Part shown: positions 33,327-41,193 of the stretch, piece after piece | Position numbering within the stretch: position 1 is the stretch's first letter | How the letters are laid out: the number at the start of each line of letters is the position of its first letter | Assembly (NCBI GenBank): GCA_020354625.1 | Contig: CP070651.1 | Span: forward strand, 3,072,239 to 3,136,238 | Origin: Trueperaceae bacterium | GTDB lineage: Bacteria; Deinococcota; Deinococci; Deinococcales; Trueperaceae | DNA: 64,000 nt | Reading direction: 5' to 3' | The notes under the pieces: generated by a model | What the model saw: the letters and a program-made list of their open reading frames with translations, nothing else | What the model was told of the DNA's origin: nothing | Databases searched by the model: none | Made by a program: the position numbers and the translations under genes

Positions 33327-33883
33327 CAGGCACGCCCCAGGTACTCCCCAGTACGGGTGTCGACGCGGATCGCCTCCCCTTGATCGATAAATAGCGGAAC
33401 ATTTACGACCGCCCCCGATTCTAAAACCGCAGGTTTCGATCCTCCCGACACGGTATCCCCTTTGATACCAGGATCGGTCTGTACGATGGTGAGTTCAACC
33501 ACGATCGGCAAGGTTACCTTGAGAGGACGCCCTTGATAGTAATCGACCGTGACCTCGAGGTTTTCCGTGAGAAACTTGGCCGCATCCCCAATCTGCTCCT
33601 TAGAGAACACGGGTTGATCGAAGGTCTCCATATCCATCAAGGTATAGGAATCACCATCTGAATAGAGAAACTGCAGCGTACGATAATCGATGAAGATATC
33701 CTTCAACTTTTCACCGGCGTTGAAGGTTCGCTCTACGATAGCCCCCGTCTCCAAGCTCCGGAATTTGGCGACGACCTTGGCACCACCTCGCCCGATCTTT
33801 TGATGTTGATACTCAAGACACTCCCAAAGGCCCCCATCCATTTCGACCTTGGTGCCGTTGCGAAGATCTGTCACACTGATCAC
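33326..33883 (-). CDS. efp: Elongation factor P
   Basis: 185 aa, three OB-like domains. The tip loop reads HQKIGRGGA, so the modified position is Arg32, and the residue two before it is Ile in place of the common Pro. Arg at this position is known in Thermus EF-P and in rhamnosylated proteobacterial EF-P; no modifying enzyme is nearby. It rescues ribosomes at polyproline motifs. It heads an efp-accB-accC-asp23-nusB-folD-PAP2 run. Confidence 0.95.
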   Translation of the reverse strand: MISVTDLRNGTKVEMDGGLWECLEYQHQKIGRGGAKVVAKFRSLETGAIVERTFNAGEKLKDIFIDYRTLQFLYSDGDSYTLMDMETFDQPVFSKEQIGDAAKFLTENLEVTVDYYQGRPLKVTLPIVVELTIVQTDPGIKGDTVSGGSKPAVLESGAVVNVPLFIDQGEAIRVDTRTGEYLGRA

Positions 33884-33962
33884 TACTTGCCCTCCATCAC
33901 TTACACGCTGCGCGCCACTTCTGCCAGCAGCTCGCCCGATGCTGTCTCAACATAGCTCAATT

Positions 33963-33971
33963 AGTGTACCA
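33963..33971 (-). promoter_or_regulatory. Extended -10 element upstream of efp
   Basis: TGGTACACT on the minus strand, about 80 nt before the efp ATG. It is identical to the element before the SagB-like gene. Confidence 0.45.
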
Positions 33972-34085
33972 CTTTACATCGGTGCGGAACGATCCTGATT
34001 CAGCGCCCGCTGAAGATGTGATTCCGAGCAGCTCGAGGCCAGAGAACAGACTCGTCTAGCCCAACTGACTACAGTCGATTCCCGT

Positions 34086-35837
34086 CTATTCCTGCGGCAT
34101 CTGGTTAGCGATCAACGACGTGATCAACTGATCATACGCTTCACGAGTCAGACCCCTCCGACGACCCAAGTTGACCTTGGCATCCGGGGGAAAGTATTGC
34201 AGCCCCAGAGAGATCGCCTCTTCAACCTCGTCATCTTTACCAAGTGAAGAGGCGAGTTCCGCCCAGCGCAAGTAATTTCTAGGATGTTGAAACGGGAAAC
34301 GAAGTGAGGTCTCCTTGATAATCCGTAGCCTCTCTTCGGGTTGCACTGCATAGAGAAGGTCGGCCTGCAGCACCCATAAGCTCTGCGGATAGAGGCTTCG
34401 TGCCATTTCGAGCACTTCGTCACGCGATGCCGGATCGGCCTCCGCAAGCCGCGGCAGTACCTTTTCGGGGTGGCCCAAATGACGCTCCACGCTGCACACG
34501 TCACTCTGACATGGGAGGTACCACCACAGAACCAACCCGAATGCGAGCACGACCCCAAGCGGCTTTACATTCACCGAACGTGACACGGTGGGCGCCTCGC
34601 CCTCAGCGAGTTTCCAAAGAGCACCGAGGCTCCAAAAGGCCACCAGCATCATTGCCGGTGACATCGTATGAATATCGAAAATAAACGTGGACCAAAAACC
34701 ACCCACCGCTAGAGCAAAAGGCCAGTGACCGCTCGGCCACACCTTTATCATGGGCCAACCGAGCAACAAAAGGAGTAGCAACAGACCGACCCATCCGCTC
34801 TGAGCCAGCGTTTCCATCAGCACGTTGTGTGGATTGTTGGACCAGAGCATCGGATACTGCTGATAAGCGTGAATCACGGCCGGAAAACTGCCTGCCCCCG
34901 CGCCAAACGGTCTCTTGAGTGCGATGTCGCCCGTCTGCTCCCACATCCGTAAACGCCACTCCACCGTACCGAAACCTCGGCTACCTACACCACCCTCTTC
35001 TGAACGTATCAACTGATTGGTGGCTACAAGATTGCGGGCCAAAGCAGCTCTGACTGGATGATAGCTGAGCAAACCATCCACGAGAGCCAAGGAACCAACG
35101 ACTACCAGAGCAGCCAGCAGGATACGCTTTCGGTCCATTCCCTCACGAACAATCCGGTAACCTCCGAGCATAACGACAACGAGAAGTGGAAGGTACACGG
35201 CTCTCGCCCCGGAAATAAGAGTAGAAAAGAGAGCGGCTGACAGAAGTAACGCCAAGAGCACAAGCGTCCAATTCCTGCCTTGCTTGAGCGTTGTAACCGC
35301 TAGCAGAGGTACAAGGAGCAACGCCTGGGCTCCGTAAGCATACTGAAAAAGCGGTTCCTCTCCAGTGGTATAGCCGAAGTGATAGAGGAGCAATCCGGCA
35401 TCGATGCCGAGAAAGAGAAGGGGGAGATTCAAGAGCCAGAAGCCCGGTAGCCAACGGCCGGCCATCATGGCTGCCAAAAAGACGATACTCCATAGCGTCC
35501 AGACGAGCGTGTGTCCGGGAGCAAGGCTCCATAACAGCGTGATCCCCCCCCAGCCCCAATAGAGCCAGGCTGGCCACGGGACACGCCGACTATAAAGCGC
35601 GAGGACACCTAGCCCTAATGCGGCGACCCACCAGGGGGGAGCCTGGAAAGTCACCATCTGCGCCGACCACAAAAAGTAACCGAGCGGCAGGAGCAAGAGG
35701 GCGGCGGGAACAGCCTTGCGATACAGCGTTTTGAGATTCGACAAGAGTCCTCCAGATACGAACGCAGCACAGCACGTTAGTGCAAACGAAAGGGAGGTAC
35801 GATGAACAGTGCCAACGTCTCGGCCGCTATTTTTCAA
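34086..35837 (-). CDS. O-antigen ligase/Wzy-like membrane protein with C-terminal repeat domain
   Basis: 583 aa with about ten to twelve membrane helices in residues 20-450. The large periplasmic loop contains GAGSFPAVIHAYQQYPML and NNPHNVLMETLAQSGWVGL, the Wzy_C motif with the conserved His. After the last helix comes a ~130-residue soluble tail with TPR-like helices (RYP... YLRWAELASSLGKDDEVEEA). It lies just downstream of a prepilin gene on the same strand, past a terminator. Either glycan ligase or pilin O-oligosaccharyltransferase (PglL/TfpO-like) is possible. The N-terminal ~30 residues may be over-called. Confidence 0.78.
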   Translation of the reverse strand: MKNSGRDVGTVHRTSLSFALTCCAAFVSGGLLSNLKTLYRKAVPAALLLLPLGYFLWSAQMVTFQAPPWWVAALGLGVLALYSRRVPWPAWLYWGWGGITLLWSLAPGHTLVWTLWSIVFLAAMMAGRWLPGFWLLNLPLLFLGIDAGLLLYHFGYTTGEEPLFQYAYGAQALLLVPLLAVTTLKQGRNWTLVLLALLLSAALFSTLISGARAVYLPLLVVVMLGGYRIVREGMDRKRILLAALVVVGSLALVDGLLSYHPVRAALARNLVATNQLIRSEEGGVGSRGFGTVEWRLRMWEQTGDIALKRPFGAGAGSFPAVIHAYQQYPMLWSNNPHNVLMETLAQSGWVGLLLLLLLLGWPMIKVWPSGHWPFALAVGGFWSTFIFDIHTMSPAMMLVAFWSLGALWKLAEGEAPTVSRSVNVKPLGVVLAFGLVLWWYLPCQSDVCSVERHLGHPEKVLPRLAEADPASRDEVLEMARSLYPQSLWVLQADLLYAVQPEERLRIIKETSLRFPFQHPRNYLRWAELASSLGKDDEVEEAISLGLQYFPPDAKVNLGRRRGLTREAYDQLITSLIANQMPQE

Positions 35838-35858
35838 ACCGAACTCTAAAAGAGCACC

Positions 35859-35894
35859 AAAAAGAGAAGGGCCACCCGAGACAGCTCGGGTGGC
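35859..35894 (-). terminator. Rho-independent terminator after the first prepilin gene
   Basis: A perfect 10-bp stem, GCCACCCGAG/CTCGGGTGGC with a 4-nt loop (35871-35894), is followed on the minus strand by the T-rich CCTTCTCTTTTT. It lies 28 bp past the prepilin stop. Confidence 0.8.
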
Positions 35895-35921
35895 AACCTT
35901 CTTATAACGATAGGTTAAGGC

Positions 35922-36308
35922 TTATGGCCAGACGTGAGCCGTGCCAAACACGTCGGTGACGGTAACACTAAATTCGCTACCACCGAGATCGGCAATCGCG
36001 CAAGCATTGACGGCAGCACCCGGATCGTCGACCGAGTAGACGTTACCGGCGGTAGTCGTGAAGATGGCGCCAGCGCTGCAGTCTGCAGCAGCGGCGGCCA
36101 CATCGCTACCCAAGGCACCGATGTCTTCGGCGAGGTAGGCGTTACCCGCGGTATAGACGTTTTGGCCGAACGCTTGGGCCGCACGGACTTGAGCATTCGC
36201 TCGAGCACTGAGCAGATTGGGAATCAACACGGCGGCAAGAATCCCGATGATGGCGATAACGATCAGCAACTCGATCAGGGTAAAACCCTGGCTCCTCTTA
36301 TTGCGCAT
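35922..36308 (-). CDS. Type IV prepilin (PilA-like)
   Basis: 128 aa from ATG 36308; the open frame further upstream is non-coding. MRNKRSQG is the leader, cut before FTLIELLIVIAIIGILAAV; Glu is at +5 as required. The globular part has NVYTAGNAYLAED, a Cys near 79 and another near 105 (DCSAG and NACAIAD) that could form a disulfide, and ends DVFGTAHVWP. It is likely the major or a minor pilin for twitching or DNA uptake. It has its own terminator and an upstream tandem-repeat element. Confidence 0.9.
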   Translation of the reverse strand: MRNKRSQGFTLIELLIVIAIIGILAAVLIPNLLSARANAQVRAAQAFGQNVYTAGNAYLAEDIGALGSDVAAAAADCSAGAIFTTTAGNVYSVDDPGAAVNACAIADLGGSEFSVTVTDVFGTAHVWP

Positions 36309-36400
36309 TTGGCGCGTCCTTTCTGAGAGCCCGATAAATGAGGATGATGGCAGACTCTCCTTCGGAAATTCGATGTGAACTGCAGGCCACCTAAGAAAAG

Positions 36401-36406
36401 ACTGTA
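36401..36406 (-). promoter_or_regulatory. -10 box of the first prepilin gene
   Basis: TACAGT on the minus strand lies 10 bp downstream of the 11-bp tandem repeats, where a -35 box would otherwise be. It predicts an ~85-nt leader. Confidence 0.4.
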
Positions 36407-36416
36407 GCAAAAGGCT

Positions 36417-36444
36417 CTTACAAGATTCTTACAAGATTCTTACG
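36417..36444 (-). repeat. 11-bp tandem repeats upstream of the first prepilin gene
   Basis: CTTACAAGATT occurs at 36417-36427 and 36428-36438 and begins again as CTTACG at 36439. The period is one helical turn. A related array lies before the second prepilin gene (37013-37040). They are probably activator sites. Confidence 0.6.
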
Positions 36445-36613
36445 CGGTAACGTCACGACACTCACTGCAAACTTACCCTGAGTAGGCAAGCGCCGGGCAC
36501 CGCTACTCGCCCAACCCCTCTGTGAAGCTTGTCGTGTTGTCATCTGCCACTCCTCAATTCGCAATATCGGCGCCATCTACATCGATGGCACCTGCTCCCA
36601 CGTTGAGGCTAGG
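36445..36613. other. Intergenic region between the two prepilin genes
   Basis: It holds 20 in-frame codons after the stop of the second prepilin gene (PSLNVGAGAIDVDGADIAN, stop at 36554), and a 41-codon minus-strand frame (36543 to 36418) preceded by GAGGAG. Neither is convincing as a gene. No terminator is evident. Confidence 0.35.
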
Positions 36614-36973
36614 TTACGGCTGGGCGATCTTCCGGCCTGCTGACGTCACAATGACGACTTCCGGACGGCCATCGCCATCTGCATCAGAAACAACACACGA
36701 AACCACCGCCGAACCTCGAGGTGCGTCGACAGAGTAATTGCCGGCAACGTAACCGTCGGTGCAATCACCTACCACCAAGGTATTGCCGGTTTCTTCTGCA
36801 AGATAGGCGAAACTGGCCGTATACACGTTCTTGGCGTGGATTTCGGCACCTCGATGACGAGCTGAATCCCGTGCATTCATGAGACTTGGCGCCAATACCG
36901 CAGCGAGCACACCGATAATCACAACGGTAATCAGCAATTCAAGGACTGTGACACCACCACGGTCGTTCATCAC
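36614..36973 (-). CDS. Type IV prepilin-like protein with calcium-loop motif
   Basis: 119 aa. The leader MMNDRGG is cut before VTVLELLITVVIIGVLAAV: +1 is Val instead of Phe, Glu is at +5. The body shares KNVYTASFAYLAEE, a paired-Cys pattern (GDCTDG, SCVVSD) and YSVDAP with the first prepilin, so the two are paralogues. Near the C-terminus, DADGDGRPEVV matches a DxDxDG calcium loop. It could be a minor pilin. AGGGGG precedes the ATG. Confidence 0.82.
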   Translation of the reverse strand: MMNDRGGVTVLELLITVVIIGVLAAVLAPSLMNARDSARHRGAEIHAKNVYTASFAYLAEETGNTLVVGDCTDGYVAGNYSVDAPRGSAVVSCVVSDADGDGRPEVVIVTSAGRKIAQP

Positions 36974-36995
36974 CGGCCCCCTAAAAAACGAAGAG

Positions 36996-37001
36996 AGCTT
37001 A
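36996..37001 (-). promoter_or_regulatory. -10 box of the second prepilin gene
   Basis: TAAGCT on the minus strand lies 11 bp from the nearest repeat unit, the same layout as at the first prepilin gene. Confidence 0.35.
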
Positions 37002-37012
37002 CTGCCACCACC

Positions 37013-37040
37013 GGCACAAAATTCTTACAAAATGCTTACA
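37013..37040 (-). repeat. 11-bp tandem repeats upstream of the second prepilin gene
   Basis: CTTACAAAATG (37024-37034) is followed by CTTACA (37035-37040) and preceded by a degenerate unit sharing ACAAAAT (37013-37023). Sequence and period match the array at 36417-36444. Confidence 0.55.
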
Positions 37041-37108
37041 CGCCCCCCCAGCCAGACACCCCCTCTCGCCAAATGAGTCGCATTGACAACACAAAACCAC
37101 GTCTTTTG

Positions 37109-37117
37109 TGGTACTCT
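37109..37117 (+). promoter_or_regulatory. Extended -10 element of the SRP RNA gene
   Basis: TGGTACTCT ends 6 nt before the predicted RNA 5' end. An inverted repeat CACAAAA/TTTTGTG (37090-37110) overlaps the upstream side. Confidence 0.5.
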
Positions 37118-37123
37118 TCTAGC

Positions 37124-37226
37124 CGCCCCGTCGGTTCAGCGCGGTGGCGACCCCCGAACCAGGTCAGGTCGGAAGAAGCAGCCTTAAGGGGTGATCGTCA
37201 GGTGCCGCTGATGTCCGGCGGGGTCT
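37124..37226 (+). ncRNA. ffs: Signal recognition particle RNA (4.5S, small bacterial type)
   Basis: The conserved domain IV reads GGTCAGGTCGGAAGAAGCAGCC in two parts: the GGTCAGG side and the GGAAGAAGCAGCC side, with the GGAA tetraloop and asymmetric bulge for Ffh. The ends pair (CCCCGTCGG at 37126-37134 with CCGGCGGGG at 37215-37223), giving a ~100-nt hairpin. Compared with E. coli and Bacillus RNAs the stem under the GGAA loop is one base pair shorter. Boundaries are good to a few nucleotides. Confidence 0.88.
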
Positions 37227-37235
37227 TTCTACATG

Positions 37236-37724
37236 TCAACTGGCATGTAAGCGCGTCTTCAACACCTCAAAAAAGACCCGGCATGCCTGTTCGATAAGAT
37301 CGATGACGCGCTCGAAATCCCTTGGACCACCGTAGTACGGATCCGGGATATCCTGCTCTTTCATCTCGATCGTGAAATCGAGCAGTCTGTAGAGCGTATC
37401 GATCCCTGGACAGAGGCGTCTGAGGTAGCTCAGGTTGGCTCCGTCCATCGCGACGATATAGTCGAAGTAGTGACAATCTTCGGGGGCGACCTGGCGAGCA
37501 CGCAGGGTAGATAGATCGTACCCACGCCGTGCCGCCTCTCGAACCGCGCGCCGATCGGGAGGTGCACCGAGATGATACTTGCTGGTTCCTGCAGAATCGA
37601 TACTGATCTGGTCCGTCAGTCCGGCTTTCACCACCAAGGCACGTAGAATTCCTTCGGCCGTAGGAGAGCGGCAGATGTTTCCCTCACAGACGAAGAGAAC
37701 GGAAATTCTGCTCTCTTTCACCAC
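37236..37724 (-). CDS. Low-molecular-weight protein-tyrosine phosphatase
   Basis: 162 aa. The P-loop CEGNICRSP (C13 to R19) and the general acid Asp128 in DPYYGG are in place. These enzymes remove phosphate from tyrosine or arginine residues; in bacteria they often act on exopolysaccharide kinases. No tyrosine kinase is nearby. It is read toward the SRP RNA, ending 10 bp from it. Confidence 0.92.
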   Translation of the reverse strand: MVKESRISVLFVCEGNICRSPTAEGILRALVVKAGLTDQISIDSAGTSKYHLGAPPDRRAVREAARRGYDLSTLRARQVAPEDCHYFDYIVAMDGANLSYLRRLCPGIDTLYRLLDFTIEMKEQDIPDPYYGGPRDFERVIDLIEQACRVFFEVLKTRLHAS

Positions 37725-37732
37725 GAAACCAC

Positions 37733-39925
37733 TCAGGCTTTTAGACCCGGCTTGGATCGATAGATCTGAATGACGTCAGCGATACGCCCCACATGGTCTT
37801 TGATATGGTCGATTTCTGTCTGGTCCCTCACATCCACCCGGAAGTGAATGCGGGCGTTGGTAGCATTCTGAACATCGGCAGTGACGCGGGTGGCAGACTT
37901 GTTCATCGCGACAATGACGTCGAGTACGTCTTTAAGCAGACCGGGACGATCGATGGCGATGATCTCGAAGTCGACTGGAAAGACCTCTCCCGAGGGAACA
38001 TCCCACGTCACATTGACAAACCTTTCGGACTGTTGGGTCATGAGATGTTTTACGTTTGGGCAATCGACGCGGTGGACCGAAACACCTCTCCCTCGGGTGA
38101 TATAACCGAGCACATCGTCACCACGAACGGGCGAACAACACTGAGCGAGTTTGGCCGGAGAGTCTAGGCCATCGACATAGACCCCATTGATACTACGCCT
38201 TTGAGGCTCTGAAGCAACGGGGGGTGGCGGCGCTTTAGAGAGCCCCGGAACCAACTCCTCGAGCACCTGTTTGGCGAGCAGCCGACGGCTGCCGAGCGCG
38301 AGATAGAGGTCATCGACGCTATCGGAGTCGAGCAACGAACGAACCACGCCAAGAAGCTTGTTCTTGGTGGTATATGCACCGATCGGCAGACTCTTACGCC
38401 TGAGGGCCCTCTCAAGCACTTTACGTCCGGCTTCCAACTGACCTTGCCGCTCTTGCAACCTAAAGTAGTGGCGGATCTTCTGTTTGGCGCTGCGCGTCGC
38501 CACAATGTTGAGCCAATCGCTGCTCGGACCGTACTGGTTACTACGGTTGGTGAGGATCTCCACCCGGTCACCCGTCTGCAGTTCGTAGCTAAGGGGCACG
38601 ATGACACCGTTCACCCGAGAACCGATACACCGATGACCGACCTCAGTGTGTACCTGATAGGCGAAATCGATCGGTGTGCTACCCCTCGGCAAGTTGATGA
38701 CATCACCGGCCGGGGTAAACACCAGAACTCTTTCGGAGAGCACGTCGACCTTTACCGTCTCGACGAAAGCCCCTGCGCTCTCAGAGGTGGTATCGAAATC
38801 GAGTAGTTGCTGCATCCACGCAAGCCTCTTTTGAATCTCCTGGGCGTCTTCCAATCCCTGCTTATAGGCCCAGTGCGCTGCCACCCCATACTCTGCAACC
38901 TCATGCATGTTCCGGGTCCTGATCTGCACCTCGATCGGCTGACCGAGCAGACCGATCACGGTCGTATGCAGAGACTGATAGCCATTCGGTTTCGGCACGG
39001 CAACGTAGTCCTTGAACCGTCCCGGTATGGGTGTCCACAGGTTGTGAACGATCCCCAGGGCACGGTAGCAGACCGCCTTCTCGTAGGTTTCGTTCGAGAG
39101 TCCCGCCTCGTACGAACCCGCTTCGATAATTACGCGGATCGCCATCAGATCGAAGATCTGATCGAGCGACTTATTATCGCGCTGCATCTTCCGGTAAATG
39201 CTGTACAGATGCTTGCTACGACCGGCAATTTCAAAGGTAAGACCTTCCACACCGAGACGATCCTGGAGCAGACTGATCGATTCCCCGACATAGGCTTCGC
39301 GCTCTGCATGCCGCATCTTCACTTGCCGCTCGAGCTGATGATAGCGCTCCGGCTCGAGATACGAGAAGCTGAGATCCTCGAGTTCGCTTTTGATGTGGTT
39401 GATGCCCAATCGGTGTGCCAGGGGCGCGAAAATTTCCAAGGTCTCCTTGGCGATTCGAAGCTGTTTTTCTGGTGGCATACTGCCCAAGGTGCGCATGTTA
39501 TGGAGGCGGTCGGCAAGCTTGACCAGGATAATGCGGACATCGCTCACCATCGCCAGAAGCATCTGCCTCAGATTCTCAGACTGTTCGTCTTCATAGGCAC
39601 GTACAGCCAGTTTGCTGATCTTGGTCTCACCTTCGACAATGCGCCTTACGACAGGACCAAAGCGCTCTTCGATCTGCTCGAAGGTTACATCTGTATCTTC
39701 TACCGTATCGTGCAAGAGACCAGCGATCAGCGCATCGACATCGAGATGCATCTCAGCCAACAACGCCGTCACCGCCACCGGATGGATAATATAAGGCTCT
39801 CCAGACCGGCGCATCATACCCCGGTGAGCCTCTTCAGCCAAGCAGTACGCCTCCTCCAACCGTTCCCGTGCCTGCAAGCCGAGGTATGCCATCTTCTGTT
39901 TCAGACTATCCATGAGCCCCTGCAT
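37733..39925 (-). CDS. rsh: RelA/SpoT family (p)ppGpp synthetase/hydrolase
   Basis: 730 aa, full-length Rsh. HD-type hydrolase domain with His72-Asp73 and ED at 76-77 (LLHDTVEDTD); synthetase domain at about 230-340 with YRKMQRDNKS and KPNGYQSLHTTV; TGS domain near 400-460; C-terminal ACT domain. Both catalytic halves look intact, so it is probably bifunctional. It has an extended -10 box 12 nt upstream. It governs the stringent response. Confidence 0.95.
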   Translation of the reverse strand: MQGLMDSLKQKMAYLGLQARERLEEAYCLAEEAHRGMMRRSGEPYIIHPVAVTALLAEMHLDVDALIAGLLHDTVEDTDVTFEQIEERFGPVVRRIVEGETKISKLAVRAYEDEQSENLRQMLLAMVSDVRIILVKLADRLHNMRTLGSMPPEKQLRIAKETLEIFAPLAHRLGINHIKSELEDLSFSYLEPERYHQLERQVKMRHAEREAYVGESISLLQDRLGVEGLTFEIAGRSKHLYSIYRKMQRDNKSLDQIFDLMAIRVIIEAGSYEAGLSNETYEKAVCYRALGIVHNLWTPIPGRFKDYVAVPKPNGYQSLHTTVIGLLGQPIEVQIRTRNMHEVAEYGVAAHWAYKQGLEDAQEIQKRLAWMQQLLDFDTTSESAGAFVETVKVDVLSERVLVFTPAGDVINLPRGSTPIDFAYQVHTEVGHRCIGSRVNGVIVPLSYELQTGDRVEILTNRSNQYGPSSDWLNIVATRSAKQKIRHYFRLQERQGQLEAGRKVLERALRRKSLPIGAYTTKNKLLGVVRSLLDSDSVDDLYLALGSRRLLAKQVLEELVPGLSKAPPPPVASEPQRRSINGVYVDGLDSPAKLAQCCSPVRGDDVLGYITRGRGVSVHRVDCPNVKHLMTQQSERFVNVTWDVPSGEVFPVDFEIIAIDRPGLLKDVLDVIVAMNKSATRVTADVQNATNARIHFRVDVRDQTEIDHIKDHVGRIADVIQIYRSKPGLKA

Positions 39926-39937
39926 TCAGCGGCCTTC

Positions 39938-39946
39938 AGTCTACCA
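39938..39946 (-). promoter_or_regulatory. Extended -10 element of rsh
   Basis: TGGTAGACT on the minus strand ends 12 nt before the rsh start codon. Confidence 0.5.
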
Positions 39947-39976
39947 CTGAACCCGAGTAACAATCGTGCCATGGTC

Positions 39977-41137
39977 TCAACGATAGCGGATACGACCCAC
40001 TATAAGAACGGCACCGATTGCCAATAGAACGACGTTTCCGAACCACAGACCGAACCATACCGGCACCGTGCCCGCCTGCGAGACTGCCTGGCCAAACGTG
40101 AACAACACATACCAACCCAAGGTCACGACCAACGAGAGGCCGAACGCCAGTCCTCGACTCCGTCCGTAGAGGATGCTAAGAGGCAAAGCGACCAACAGAA
40201 GGCTCAGGTTCGCAAACGGTTCGGCCAACTTGCGGTGCCACAACACGGCAGCCAGGCGGCGCTCTCTGGGATTCAGATTCGTGTCGCGAGCATCCCGGAA
40301 GGCCTGACGGATGGAACGAGGATCTTCAAATCCTCCTCGGTCATAGCGGGCAATCAGTTCATCTAGGGTCGTCGACGTAGTAATGTGCAGGCTCGACTCT
40401 TGCGAAGCAGGTCGATTGACGGCCCGCACCAAGCGGGAGAGAAGCTCATCTGGCTCGCCCACCGCTCCTTCTAGGGCCTCGAGATCGATCACGGAAATCT
40501 GATAGTCGAAGAGTCGAAGGCCGTTCTGCTCGAAGATCGCGCGATCGGCAAAAATGACGGTCAACTGACGGTCTTGCCACCGTTCTATCCGAACCTCGAA
40601 CATCTCTTCTGTGACGCGGTCCTCGCGGTTGAACGTGAGGGTCATCCCTTCCACCGGCAAGTTCTGCTGTGCCAGCCTCCAGATACCGCTGTTTCCCCCG
40701 GTTGTGAGCCGCCAGTAGCTACTGGCGATTTTAGCATTGGTATGGGGTAGCACCCACTCGTTCAAGGAGAGGGCACTCAGAGCACTCAACACACCCAATA
40801 ACAACAGGCTTCTCGTAACACTGCGGAGCGAGATCGCACCGACCTGCATGGCTAAAAGCTCATTACCTGCCGAGAGGCGCCCAAAGGTCAACAGCACAGA
40901 CAAGACCAAGGCTACGGGGAGCGCCCAAACGACCGCCGCAGGAAATTGCCACAAGAGCCAACGCGCAATCTCCAACAAGGGAGCACCGGCGATCCACTGA
41001 AGGCGTACCAGCGTTGCGCTGACAACCGCCAGACAGCTGTAGAGAATCAGTCCAAAGAGGAGGGTGGGGAGGCTTTCAATGAGGATGTAACGGTCGATTC
41101 GCGTCATGTCGGTTCTGGTGGTACCGACCGGAATCAT
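39977..41137 (-). CDS. LptF/LptG family permease (YjgP/YjgQ)
   Basis: 386 aa; ATG 41137 has AGAGG 8 nt upstream, ATG 41107 (MTRIDRYILIES) is the alternative. MTRIDRYILIESLPTLLFGL is a typical family start, with six helices split 3+3 by a large periplasmic beta-jellyroll (about 130-270). Family members extract lipopolysaccharide from the inner membrane with LptB. Only one such subunit is seen here, next to an LptD-like gene, and the lipid moved in this lineage is unknown. Confidence 0.88.
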   Translation of the reverse strand: MIPVGTTRTDMTRIDRYILIESLPTLLFGLILYSCLAVVSATLVRLQWIAGAPLLEIARWLLWQFPAAVVWALPVALVLSVLLTFGRLSAGNELLAMQVGAISLRSVTRSLLLLGVLSALSALSLNEWVLPHTNAKIASSYWRLTTGGNSGIWRLAQQNLPVEGMTLTFNREDRVTEEMFEVRIERWQDRQLTVIFADRAIFEQNGLRLFDYQISVIDLEALEGAVGEPDELLSRLVRAVNRPASQESSLHITTSTTLDELIARYDRGGFEDPRSIRQAFRDARDTNLNPRERRLAAVLWHRKLAEPFANLSLLLVALPLSILYGRSRGLAFGLSLVVTLGWYVLFTFGQAVSQAGTVPVWFGLWFGNVVLLAIGAVLIVGRIRYR

Positions 41138-41193
41138 CGATCGGCCTCTTCAGTCGGTGCATCACTATACCCTAGCTCTAGCCGTCAAGGGAT

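Noticed and set aside
36418-36543. 41-codon minus-strand frame with GAGGAG upstream
   Set aside because: It runs into the tandem-repeat promoter element and has low-complexity basic sequence, so coding is doubtful.
37083-37088. TTGACA as -35 box of the SRP RNA
   Set aside because: Spacer to TACTCT would be 23 bp, too long; the extended -10 box explains the start better.
38807-40027. Plus-strand 406-codon frame over rsh
   Set aside because: Antisense of a well-conserved gene; it even crosses the rsh start and next gene's end.
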